The notes beneath the pieces were generated by a model. That model was not told the origin of the DNA. It searched no databases and saw only the letters and a program-made list of their open reading frames with translations. The translations under genes and the position numbers were made by a program. From assembly GCA_964543205.1 (NCBI GenBank), contig CAZIXB010000079.1, positions 1-7,335 of the forward strand: a DNA stretch of 7,335 bases. Reading direction: 5' to 3'. The stretch comes from CAYSRM01 sp964543205. Its GTDB lineage: Bacteria; Verrucomicrobiota; Kiritimatiellia; UBA8416; CAYSRM01. Numbering within the stretch: the stretch's first letter is position 1; every line of letters begins with the position of its first letter. Below, piece by piece: positions 1-6,138 of the stretch.

Positions 1-43
1 CGTCGCAGTGGCGCTATCCGCGCTCGCAGCAGGAATTTTGTGA
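1..43 (+). CDS. C-terminal end of a rightward gene (partial, product unknown)
   Basis: Reading from base 2, the frame gives V-A-V-A-L-S-A-L-A-A-G-I-L and then TGA at 41-43. A hydrophobic alanine-rich tail of this kind could be the end of a membrane segment, but 13 residues cannot identify a product. Support for a real gene end comes from the intrinsic terminator on the same strand starting 15 bases after the stop. The stop codon lies inside copy 1 of the repeat at 33-52. The other two rightward frames stay open past this point but look like shadows of the leftward gene. Confidence 0.42.
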   Translation, partial: VAVALSALAAGIL

Positions 44-52
44 GATATGCGG
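33..52 (+). repeat. 3'-end repeat, copy 1
   Basis: GAATTTTGTGAGATATGCGG differs at two of 20 positions from the copy at 4881-4900. It overlaps the stop codon of the upstream rightward gene and precedes the intrinsic terminator by five bases. Unlike copy 3, it has no clear inverted partner upstream; only a weak CCGC at 18-21 could pair with its GCGG end. Confidence 0.7.
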
Positions 53-57
53 GTTGG

Positions 58-81
58 CTCGCATTTCTATGCGAGTTTTTT
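58..81 (+). terminator. Intrinsic (rho-independent) terminator for the upstream rightward gene
   Basis: A perfect 7-bp stem, CTCGCAT (58-64) with ATGCGAG (69-75), closes a 4-base TTCT loop and is followed directly by six T (76-81). That is a textbook intrinsic terminator in the rightward direction. In the leftward direction no T-run follows the hairpin, so it would be at best a weak terminator for the facing ferritin-like gene. It overlaps that gene's last five codons, including the stop at 67-69. Confidence 0.88.
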
Positions 82-558
82 GCGCAACGCCGCAAGTGTG
101 GCCAGGTGGTTTTTTTCTTCTGAGATAATCTCGTCAAGTTTTCCTATATTTGTCCCTGCGGCCATGTTGTCCCTTATGCCCATGTAGAAAAGAATTGATT
201 CTTTTTCAAGGCCAATGCCGGTCTGTAGGATATCTGAGAGTGATTCATTTCCCGTCAAAGCGGCTGTCTGTGAAACGGAGCCCTCGCCCCCGTGCGCGTC
301 TGCAGTTGCATTAAGATATGTCAGGCTTTCAAGATATGGGTCGAACTCCGTGTCCACAGTTGTCTCAGTATTGGCGGCAGCTCTCATGTTTTGAAAGTTT
401 GCCTTGTGGTCGTCTTCCATTCCCGCCAGATCCTGAAGCACTCCGGCAGTTTCAGCATCTGTCTGCAGACTTGCCGCTTTTCTGTAAAACGCCGCGCCAT
501 TTTCTTCAATTCTTATGGCGATTTCGAATATTTCATCAATATTGTATTTAGCACTCAT
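67..558 (-). CDS. Ferritin-like / rubrerythrin-like diiron protein
   Basis: The 163-residue protein shows the four-helix ferritin-like pattern. Helix A carries E18/E19 in an IEENGAAFY motif and helix B carries the ExxH motif E48-H51. Helix C carries E118/E120 in a GLEKESILFY motif and helix D carries the ExxH motif E148-H151. This repeated E plus ExxH layout is the diiron ligand set of rubrerythrin-type proteins, which usually reduce peroxide or handle iron in the cytoplasm of anaerobes. There is no C-terminal rubredoxin (CxxC) domain, so an electron partner would have to be separate. I chose the ATG at 558 because helix A begins just after it; a TTG at 630 would add 24 residues without family character and overlap the upstream gene. 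No good Shine-Dalgarno site precedes the ATG. It starts 28 bases after the stop of the 587-1354 gene, so the two are probably co-transcribed. Confidence 0.85.
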   Translation of the reverse strand: MSAKYNIDEIFEIAIRIEENGAAFYRKAASLQTDAETAGVLQDLAGMEDDHKANFQNMRAAANTETTVDTEFDPYLESLTYLNATADAHGGEGSVSQTAALTGNESLSDILQTGIGLEKESILFYMGIRDNMAAGTNIGKLDEIISEEKNHLATLAALRKKLA

Positions 559-586
559 GGTAGAAATAATACATGTAGCGTCGCTT

Positions 587-1354
587 TTATGCAAGCCGGA
601 ACGCCGGTTCATCTGAAACATGTTCAACAATGCCGGCCGCAGCGTTTTCCTGTTCTTCTGTGCCGGTCAGGCTTATCCACAGGCAGCCTTCGGCTCCGCC
701 GACACCTCCGGCAGCGCAAAGCGTTGCCTGAACACCGGTAAGAAGATTAAGCGCCTCAATTTCAGTAATAACTTCACCGGGGACAGGAAAGAGGCGCGGA
801 CCCGAAGAGCCTGGTTTGTTAAGCTGGGCAGCCAGGCTGTCGATATCGCCTGTGATTCGTTTTTCCAGACCGACAGGCACATAAAGTTTTGTTCTCCTGC
901 CGACCACCGCCTGCATAGCCGCAAGTATGGTTCCACCTTTGGGATGGCCGATGAGCACACCCGCTTTGCCTTTTGCCCAATCCAGGGCATTGGCTCCTTT
1001 GAAAATTACATCCTCATTACTGAGTCCGTCTACAACATCAAAAATTGTTTTTCCCCGGTTCCATTTGCCTTTTTCTATGACAACATCGCCAGGGAACACC
1101 GTGTCGGACAATCGTCCTGACCCTTCTGCTTCGTTTGAAGCGGGCAGGGTGATGCCGCGGAAAAAGTTATCAGGGGAGAAATCGGCATCCTCGCCGGTGT
1201 ATTTCAGGATTTCCTGCGCAACGCAGGCGTTTGTTGTTCCGGCCACTACAACCACTGTGCCGCTTTCGAGGGCCTGTCTGACGTCAGGCAAGGCTGCCGC
1301 AGCCATACCTATCAGGCGTTTTCCCGACGCGGGAGTTATAACAAACTGTTTCAT
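587..1354 (-). CDS. Conserved-looking protein of unknown function (255 aa)
   Basis: I do not recognise this family. The 255-residue protein has no signal peptide or membrane helix and looks like a soluble alpha/beta protein. A hydrophobic strand at 33-38 runs into a G-T-T-N loop (39-42). Glycine-rich turns follow at 118-124 (FKGANAL) and 132-141 (GVLIGHPKGG), and then comes a proline-valine segment at 159-166 (VPVGLEKR). These motif-like, glycine-rich loops suggest a nucleotide-, cofactor- or phosphate-binding fold; that is inference. The ATG at 1354 is chosen because AAAGGG lies six bases upstream (complement of 1361-1366); a TTG at 1381 is the only longer option. It is the first gene of a leftward pair with the ferritin-like gene and is divergent from the rRNA methyltransferase. 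Confidence 0.8.
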   Translation of the reverse strand: MKQFVITPASGKRLIGMAAAALPDVRQALESGTVVVVAGTTNACVAQEILKYTGEDADFSPDNFFRGITLPASNEAEGSGRLSDTVFPGDVVIEKGKWNRGKTIFDVVDGLSNEDVIFKGANALDWAKGKAGVLIGHPKGGTILAAMQAVVGRRTKLYVPVGLEKRITGDIDSLAAQLNKPGSSGPRLFPVPGEVITEIEALNLLTGVQATLCAAGGVGGAEGCLWISLTGTEEQENAAAGIVEHVSDEPAFRLA

Positions 1355-1460
1355 AGTTTTCCCTTTCGTTATTTTGGACAACTCATTTTTATCACAACAA
1401 AATGTTCTGTCACTTTAAAATTGGTGTTTAAGTTTTGCTTGTTCATGCTATGGTAGTTGC
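1355..1460. promoter_or_regulatory. Divergent intergenic region (promoters presumed)
   Basis: This AT-rich stretch of about 106 bp separates the leftward unknown gene from the rightward methyltransferase and must hold start signals for both. Leftward, a ribosome-binding site AAAGGG (complement of 1361-1366) is clear. Rightward, TATGGT at 1449-1454 is the best -10-like hexamer, but it would leave almost no leader before the ATG at 1461 and has no convincing -35 box. Exact promoters are not assigned. Confidence 0.4.
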
Positions 1461-2687
1461 ATGGAAAAAGGAGAACAACTGGAACTTGATATCGACAAAA
1501 TTGTCTTTCCCGGAAAAGGACTCTCGCGCACAGACGGTTGTGTTGTGTTTGTCTCAGACGTAATACACGGTGAACATGTAAAGGCGCGGGTAAGTAAAAA
1601 GAAGAAGAACTATGCCGAAGCCGCGCTCGATGAAGTCATAGATGCTTCGGAGCACAGGATCGAGCCGACTTGCCCGATTAACAGTAAATGTCCCGGCTGC
1701 TGTTACCAGCATCTGTCCTATGAGGCGGAAGTAGATATCAAAAGGAAGCAGTTTATCAATTTTCTTGAGCACAATGCCGGTATGAGCGTGCCCGCCGACG
1801 CGGAATCAGTTCCCTCTCCTTCCTCTACAGGTTACCGCAACAGGGTTACTCTTCATGTTGGGGAAGATTCCAACGGGCCCTATGTAGGATATATCGGTTA
1901 TGACAACAGAACCATAATTGATGTCCCGGCGTGTCCGCTGGCATGTGCGGAAATCAACGAGCTTCTCTGCTCATTAAGATCGGACGGGGCTTTTATGGAG
2001 TCGTTGCCGCGAGATGGATCGCTCCTGCTTCGCTATAGTCCGGGATCTGGCGCTTATTTCCTTGTAGATGATAAGAAAAATAGAACGGATATTCGCGCCG
2101 GTGTTTCTCTGGATTACACCCGGGAAGATACGGCAATTGGTCCGGTTAAGGTTCCTCCCGGAGGTTTCTTCCAGGTCAATGCGGCCGTGATGAACATGCT
2201 TCTTGAATACGTTCTTGATGCCATCGGGGATGTCCGGCCTTTGTCGTTTATCGACCTTTATTGCGGATCGGGTCTTTTTGCAATTGCGGCTGCTTCTGCC
2301 GGCGTTTCCAATGTGCTGGGTATCGAATCTGATGCTGCCTGCGTCAAGGCAGCCCGGATAAATTGCCGCGAAAAGGGCCTTGAAAATGTTACTTTTGTTG
2401 CCGATGTCGCTGGCGATGTTTTAGGGGCTGCGTTGGATTGTGTGGACCTGAAAACCACTATGGCGCTTGTCGATCCCACGCGGAGGGGACTTGAAAAGCC
2501 GGTGAGAGAGGCGCTTGTGTCAAGAAGGCCTCAACGGATTATGTATGTGTCATGTGCGCCCGATACCATGGCTCGGGATCTGAAAGAACTGGCCGGGGCA
2601 GGTTACACGATAGAAAGGGCCCGCCTTTTCGACATGTTTTCCCGGACACCTTATTTTGAATCGGCTGTTATGCTGCGCATGAGCTGA
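1461..2687 (+). CDS. rlmD: 23S rRNA (uracil-5)-methyltransferase, RlmD/RumA-type with TRAM domain and Fe-S cluster
   Basis: The 408-residue protein uses S-adenosylmethionine to make 5-methyluridine in RNA. A TRAM RNA-binding domain spans about residues 1-60. Cysteines 71, 77 and 80 (CPINSKCPGC) with C158 match the [4Fe-4S] ligands of RumA/RlmD; E. coli TrmA lacks both TRAM and cluster, so an rRNA target (U1939, or U747 plus U1939 in RlmCD enzymes) is favoured over tRNA U54. The FFQVN motif is at 236-240, the SAM-binding DLYCGSGLFA at 265-274, the catalytic cysteine is C365 and the general-base glutamate is E400 (DMFSRTPYFE). Two motifs deviate: DPPR is DPTR (338-341) and SCNP is SCAP (364-367). 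Length is slightly below E. coli RlmD (433 aa). No strong Shine-Dalgarno site precedes the ATG. The AMMECR1 gene follows after 30 bases, suggesting one transcript. Confidence 0.92.
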   Translation: MEKGEQLELDIDKIVFPGKGLSRTDGCVVFVSDVIHGEHVKARVSKKKKNYAEAALDEVIDASEHRIEPTCPINSKCPGCCYQHLSYEAEVDIKRKQFINFLEHNAGMSVPADAESVPSPSSTGYRNRVTLHVGEDSNGPYVGYIGYDNRTIIDVPACPLACAEINELLCSLRSDGAFMESLPRDGSLLLRYSPGSGAYFLVDDKKNRTDIRAGVSLDYTREDTAIGPVKVPPGGFFQVNAAVMNMLLEYVLDAIGDVRPLSFIDLYCGSGLFAIAAASAGVSNVLGIESDAACVKAARINCREKGLENVTFVADVAGDVLGAALDCVDLKTTMALVDPTRRGLEKPVREALVSRRPQRIMYVSCAPDTMARDLKELAGAGYTIERARLFDMFSRTPYFESAVMLRMS

Positions 2688-2705
2688 ACCAGATACCGGA
2701 AAACA

Positions 2706-2711
2706 AAGGAG
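2706..2711 (+). promoter_or_regulatory. Ribosome-binding site of the AMMECR1 gene
   Basis: AAGGAG lies six bases before the ATG at 2718. It fixes that start, and therefore the presence of the N-terminal signal peptide. A second ATG at 2714 is too close to the site and out of frame. Confidence 0.8.
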
Positions 2712-2717
2712 TCATGA

Positions 2718-3368
2718 ATGCGATTAGCGCTTGCTTTTATACTGCTTGCGTCGGCTGCCGCATGCAGCGCCGCTGAGAAGAAAGACACAGATTCGATTCT
2801 TTCCCCGGAAGACAAAGCCTGTCTTCTCAACCTGGCTAGACAGACCCTCAGTCTTCATCTCAAGGACGGCAGGGTTCCGAAGCCTCGAAAGAGCGAGCTG
2901 AGCGACGGGGTGAAAAAGAAACTGGGTTGTTTTGTTACTCTCAATAATAAAAAAGACGGGCTTCGCGGTTGTATCGGCGCTTTTACAAGGAGCAGGCCGC
3001 TGTACAGCAATGTAGTAAGCCTGGCTGTTTCAGCCGCGCATGACATGCGTTTCCAGAGTGATCCTGTAACTTACGAAGAGCTGGATGAAATCACCATTGA
3101 GATCAGTGTGCTTACCCGTCCCAGGGAGCTGTCTTTTAAATCTCCGGACGACCTGCTTAAGCAGCTCCGGCCCGGCAAGCATGGTGTGATTCTGTATACG
3201 AGGTATGGCAATTCAACCTACCTTCCGCAGGTTTGGGAGCAGATTCCTGAGAAGGCCGGTTTTCTTTCCCGGCTTTGCCGCAAGCATGGCGCTCCGCTCG
3301 ATACCTGGAAAAAAGATTTCAAAAACATCAAGGTAGAGATTTATGAAGCTATTGTATTTCATGAATAG
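2718..3368 (+). CDS. AMMECR1-domain protein (AmmeMemoRadiSam protein A family) with signal peptide
   Basis: The 216-residue protein has the AMMECR1 fold: the hallmark LRGCIG at 82-87, D109-x-R111-F112, the strand ITIEISVLTRPREL (125-138), the TYLPQVWEQIP motif (167-177) and a C-terminal EIYEAIVF strand. AMMECR1 proteins are conserved in all domains of life; in bacteria and archaea they usually pair with a Memo-like protein and a radical SAM enzyme in the AmmeMemoRadiSam set, whose chemistry is not settled. Neither partner is in this window. The family is normally cytoplasmic, yet residues 1-19 form a signal peptide: R2, a hydrophobic core at 3-11 and a small-residue region ASAAACSAA. C16 could be a lipoprotein cysteine, though the -3 alanine is not ideal; cleavage by signal peptidase I near A19 is the alternative. 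A strong ribosome-binding site supports this start. It lies 30 bases after the methyltransferase, probably in the same operon. Confidence 0.9.
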   Translation: MRLALAFILLASAAACSAAEKKDTDSILSPEDKACLLNLARQTLSLHLKDGRVPKPRKSELSDGVKKKLGCFVTLNNKKDGLRGCIGAFTRSRPLYSNVVSLAVSAAHDMRFQSDPVTYEELDEITIEISVLTRPRELSFKSPDDLLKQLRPGKHGVILYTRYGNSTYLPQVWEQIPEKAGFLSRLCRKHGAPLDTWKKDFKNIKVEIYEAIVFHE

Positions 3369-3394
3369 ATCATGGCAGATATGTAAATATAGGT

Positions 3395-3415
3395 AAATTC
3401 TGTGAGATATGGCGG
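3395..3415 (+). repeat. 3'-end repeat, copy 2
   Basis: This copy matches all 20 bases of the copy at 4881-4900, with one extra G near the end (GATATGGCGG instead of GATATGCGG). It starts 26 bases after the AMMECR1 stop codon, in the same orientation as the gene. No inverted left arm is present; upstream there is instead a partial direct match, AGATATG at 3378-3384. Confidence 0.75.
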
Positions 3416-3459
3416 TTAATGTTCTTGCCGGGATCATTGTTGCATTTTTTGCAGGATCG

Positions 3460-3475
3460 GATTATGACCATAATC
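3460..3475. promoter_or_regulatory. Inverted repeat upstream of gdhA, possible operator overlapping a -10-like box
   Basis: GATTATG, two bases, CATAATC forms a perfect 7-bp dyad. Its right arm contains CATAAT (3469-3474), five of six matches to the -10 consensus. A second -10-like box, TATGAC (3463-3468), lies 17 bases after TTGCAT (3440-3445), a weak -35. A dyad overlapping a promoter in front of a nitrogen-assimilation gene fits a regulator site, but the bound factor is unknown and the promoter call is tentative. Confidence 0.33.
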
Positions 3476-3516
3476 GTGATATGGAAGCAAAAACATGAAA
3501 GGGAATTATAATTATT

Positions 3517-4860
3517 ATGATGACTTACGTTCGTAAAGTTATGGACAGGGTTGAGTTCCAGAACCCGTCCGAGCCGGAATTTCACCAGGCAGCAAAGGAG
3601 GTTCTTGAGTCGCTTGCCCCGGTGATCGGCCGCCATACGCGGTATCGGGATCAGCATGTGCTGGAACGCATTACAGAGCCTGAACGTGTCATAATGTTTC
3701 GCGTTTGCTGGGTTGATGACAACAATGTGCCGCAGATCAACCGGGGCTTTCGAATTCAGTTTAACAGCGCTATAGGTCCTTATAAAGGCGGGCTTCGCTT
3801 TCATCCCAGTGTCAACCTGGGGATTCTGAAATTCCTGGCCTTTGAGCAAATTTTCAAAAATGCGCTCACAACCCTGCCTATGGGCGGCGCCAAAGGAGGC
3901 TCGGACTTTAATCCCAAGGGCAAGAGCGAAGGGGAAATAATGCGTTTTTGTCAGGCTTTCATGACCGGATTGCATCATCACATAGGGTCGGACGTAGACG
4001 TGCCTGCAGGCGATATAGGCGTTGGCGCGCGGGAAATAGGCTATATGTTCGGGCAATGGAAACGGATTATGCAGGCTTTCAATGGCGTTATAACCGGCAA
4101 GAAGCTTGATTGGGGCGGATCCCTGATTCGTCCGGAGGCAACCGGTTACGGCTCTGTCTTTTTTGCCCAGGAAATGCTTGCAAGCCGGGGACGGTCGCTT
4201 GAAGGGCTTGTTTGTCTTGTGTCCGGTTCGGGCAATGTGGCCCAATATACGGTTGAAAAAATAAATGAACTGGGAGGCAAGGTTGTCACCTTGTCCGACT
4301 CGAACGGAACCGTATATGATCCGGACGGAATTGATGATGAGAAACTGGACTTTGTCATGGAACTCAAGAACACCAGGCGGGGGCGTATAGCCGAGTATGC
4401 GGAGAATTACAGGAATGTTACCTACATGGAAGGCAAGCGGCCCTGGTCCATTCCCTGTGACTGCGCATTTCCCTCAGCCACGCAGAACGAAGTTTCGGGC
4501 GACGAAGCCCGCATGTTGGTAAAGAACGGCTGTTTCCTGGTAAGCGAAGGAGCAAACATGCCCACCGAGCCAGAAGGCATTGAGACTTTTGTCCGCGAGC
4601 GCATACTCTATGGTCCAGGCAAGGCTGCCAATGCCGGAGGTGTTGCAACCTCGGGACTTGAGATGGCTCAGAATGCTCAACACCTCACATGGCCTCGCGA
4701 AGAAGTGGAAGCCCGCCTCCAGCGTATCATGAAAAGTGTACACTCCGCCGCATACGAGGCCTCGTGCGATTACGGGGATCCGGGCAACCTGCTTATGGGC
4801 GCAAATATCGCTGGATTTGTCAAGGTCGCCGATGCGATGCTTGACCAGGGTATTGTTTAG
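3517..4860 (+). CDS. gdhA: NADP-type glutamate dehydrogenase (hexameric class I)
   Basis: The 447-residue protein has the same length as E. coli GdhA and aligns with it along its whole span. It assimilates ammonium by reductive amination of 2-oxoglutarate to glutamate in the cytoplasm. Substrate-binding K90 sits in IGPYKGGLRFHPSVN and catalytic K126 in PMGGAKGGSDFNPKGK; D166 sits in VPAGDIGVG. The Rossmann dinucleotide domain starts at SGSGNVAQYTVEKI (236-249), and strand end LSDSNG (259-264) lacks the acidic residue typical of NAD-specific enzymes, which fits NADP. The C-terminal GKAANAGGVATSGLEMAQNA (368-387) and GANIAGFVKVADAML (428-442) are family signatures. The usual GGGKGG is GGAKGG here. 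An AAAGGGAA stretch at 3498-3505 lies 11 bases before the first ATG; a second ATG follows directly, so the start may be one codon later. The gene stands alone, with a hairpin two bases after its stop. Confidence 0.97.
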   Translation: MMTYVRKVMDRVEFQNPSEPEFHQAAKEVLESLAPVIGRHTRYRDQHVLERITEPERVIMFRVCWVDDNNVPQINRGFRIQFNSAIGPYKGGLRFHPSVNLGILKFLAFEQIFKNALTTLPMGGAKGGSDFNPKGKSEGEIMRFCQAFMTGLHHHIGSDVDVPAGDIGVGAREIGYMFGQWKRIMQAFNGVITGKKLDWGGSLIRPEATGYGSVFFAQEMLASRGRSLEGLVCLVSGSGNVAQYTVEKINELGGKVVTLSDSNGTVYDPDGIDDEKLDFVMELKNTRRGRIAEYAENYRNVTYMEGKRPWSIPCDCAFPSATQNEVSGDEARMLVKNGCFLVSEGANMPTEPEGIETFVRERILYGPGKAANAGGVATSGLEMAQNAQHLTWPREEVEARLQRIMKSVHSAAYEASCDYGDPGNLLMGANIAGFVKVADAMLDQGIV

Positions 4861-4861
4861 C

Positions 4862-4900
4862 CCGCATATCTCTCACTACGAAATTCTGTGAGATATGCGG
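4862..4900. other. Hairpin between convergent gdhA and glycosyltransferase genes
   Basis: CCGCATATCTC (4862-4872) pairs perfectly with GAGATATGCGG (4890-4900), an 11-bp stem around a 17-base loop. An alternative pairing with a two-base bulge adds CAC (4874-4876) to GTG (4888-4890). It begins one base after the gdhA stop codon and ends one base before the stop of the facing gene, so it fills the whole gap between them. No T-run follows on either strand, so it is not a standard intrinsic terminator; it may protect 3' ends, assist bidirectional termination, or be a small repeat element. Its right arm is repeat copy 3. Confidence 0.75.
4881..4900 (+). repeat. 3'-end repeat, copy 3
   Basis: AAATTCTGTGAGATATGCGG is the form to which the other two copies (33-52 and 3395-3415) are compared. 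It lies 20 bases after the gdhA stop, in the gdhA orientation. It is the only copy with an inverted partner upstream (4862-4872). Confidence 0.78.
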
Positions 4901-4901
4901 A

Positions 4902-5975
4902 TTAGTTTAAATTGAGGGTTTGTTGGAACAGCTTTTCGATTTTATTGATTGTAGAGTCAATATGGAAAGTTTTTTCAATGCGTTTACGCGCGGCGTTTCC
5001 GAGCCTGTCGGCGCGATCCGGGTCGGCAGCCAGGGCTGCGATTGCATTGGCCAGGGCGCGCGGGTTTGACGGCGGCACAACTATGCCTGATATGCCGTCT
5101 TCCACCAGTTCCGGCATGCCGCCAACATTAGAGACGATGGCGGGAACGCGCTGTGACATAGCCTCGATCACGGCACGCGGCAGTCCTTCGCGCTTGATGG
5201 ACGGCATTACAAAAGCGTTACATGCGCCCGACAGCGCGGCAGCGTCTTTACGGTATCCTATAAGGTGAACGCGGGACGCCACAGCCGGAGCGGCGGCCAG
5301 GCGTTTGATTTTCTTGTCACGGACCTCGCCGACCAGGAGAGCATGGATGTTAAGAGAGACGTCAACCTGGGCCATTGCGCGAATCAGAACCTCAACTCCC
5401 TTAACAGGCCGCATGTTTCCAGTAAACCCCACGATGAACGCATCCGATGGAATGCCGAACTCTGTTAAATCAGGTTGTGTATTGGAGTCGTACCACTGTG
5501 TGCGGTGTCCCTTGTATATTGTGCATAACCTGTCCGGCGGAATGTTTTTCCTGATGAGATACCGGTGGACCGCATTGGAGACGCAAACGATCCGGGCGAG
5601 GCGGGGATGGAAATAGGTCAGCCAGGATGCTGGATCCAGACGGCTAAGATGGCCTGTGGTTCCGCGGTAACCGATTACGGGGCGCTTGTTTTTGCGGGTT
5701 GCCATCAAGGCTACGGAAAGAGAGCGGTTGAGTGGCGCATAAATCAGGTCAGGCGCCCGCTCCCGGATCATATTCCGAACCGCGCCGATAGCATGAAAGT
5801 CGAGCCGGTGGCGAATGGGCAATCTTATCACATTGACGCCGGCCTTGATCAGCCGCGCTGCGCCATGCCATTCGGGAGCGCAGACAAGATCCAGTTTGTG
5901 TCCCTTTTCGGCAAGCGCGCAGTACAGTTCGATTTCCGATCGGTCGCTTGTTCCGGTAATTACCATTAGATTCAT
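4902..5975 (-). CDS. Family 4-type (GT-B fold) glycosyltransferase, probably envelope polysaccharide
   Basis: The 357-residue protein has the two Rossmann-like domains of GT-B enzymes. The N-terminal acceptor domain (about 1-170) begins MNLMVITGTSDRSEIELYCALAEKGHKLDLVCAP, with IVCVSNAVHRYLI at 129-141. The C-terminal donor domain (about 175-345) begins FIVGFTGNMRPVKGVEVLIRA. It carries the E-x7-E signature E263/E271 in REGLPRAVIEAM and the loop VSNVGGMPELVEDG (281-294), both typical of Glycos_transf_1 and GT4 enzymes using nucleotide sugars. Length is close to WaaG-type LPS core transferases. No membrane helix or signal peptide is seen, so it is likely a cytoplasmic enzyme at the inner membrane. 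The divergent neighbour is an LPS-kinase-like gene, supporting a role in LPS core or another surface glycan; donor and acceptor cannot be read. No clear Shine-Dalgarno site precedes the ATG at 5975, which is kept because the first beta strand starts there. Confidence 0.9.
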   Translation of the reverse strand: MNLMVITGTSDRSEIELYCALAEKGHKLDLVCAPEWHGAARLIKAGVNVIRLPIRHRLDFHAIGAVRNMIRERAPDLIYAPLNRSLSVALMATRKNKRPVIGYRGTTGHLSRLDPASWLTYFHPRLARIVCVSNAVHRYLIRKNIPPDRLCTIYKGHRTQWYDSNTQPDLTEFGIPSDAFIVGFTGNMRPVKGVEVLIRAMAQVDVSLNIHALLVGEVRDKKIKRLAAAPAVASRVHLIGYRKDAAALSGACNAFVMPSIKREGLPRAVIEAMSQRVPAIVSNVGGMPELVEDGISGIVVPPSNPRALANAIAALAADPDRADRLGNAARKRIEKTFHIDSTINKIEKLFQQTLNLN

Positions 5976-5987
5976 GCGCTAACCGAA

Positions 5988-6131
5988 TCATAACTCGCGC
6001 TTGAAATCGAGTTCTTTTGTTTCCGAATCGACATGCAGGCTGTCATGGAGTAGGGTTGCGGCATGCAAACTCGGGTGAAGGTTCAGTTTAATTCTGATCA
6101 CCGATGTCGGAATGCCTGAAAAGTTCTGCAT
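5988..6131 (-). CDS. Possible small protein (47 aa) upstream of the glycosyltransferase
   Basis: A leftward frame from ATG at 6131 to TGA at 5988 encodes MQNFSGIPTSVIRIKLNLHP... ending in ELDFKREL. It lies in the 163-bp gap between the divergent glycosyltransferase and kinase genes and ends 12 bases before the glycosyltransferase start. The codons look ordinary and the tail is charged, unlike most shadow frames, but there is no ribosome-binding site and I recognise no family. It could be a small leader protein, the remnant of a lost gene, or chance. Apart from this frame I see nothing certain in the gap; no convincing promoter stands out. Confidence 0.22.
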   Translation of the reverse strand: MQNFSGIPTSVIRIKLNLHPSLHAATLLHDSLHVDSETKELDFKREL

Positions 6132-6138
6132 TACATGA

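Noticed and set aside
559..630. N-terminal extension of the ferritin-like protein to a TTG at 630
   Set aside because: The extra 24 residues show no helix-A character and overlap the end of the upstream gene by 44 bases; the ATG at 558 fits the family.
292..741. Rightward cysteine-rich frame over the ferritin-like gene
   Set aside because: It is antisense to two supported leftward genes; its cysteines come from the antisense of common codons.
3370..4245. Leftward 291-codon open frame opposite gdhA
   Set aside because: It lies fully antisense to a strongly supported gdhA and has no recognisable domain; it is a shadow of a GC-biased gene.
4862..4900. Standard rho-independent terminator for gdhA
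   Set aside because: The stem is good, but the loop is long and no T-run follows on either strand.
33..4900. CRISPR array from the three repeat copies
   Set aside because: The copies are kilobases apart with whole genes between them, and no regular spacing exists.
5749..5991. Leftward 80-codon frame starting MIRLAHESNG in front of the glycosyltransferase
   Set aside because: It overlaps the well-supported N-terminal domain of the glycosyltransferase in another frame and has no family features.
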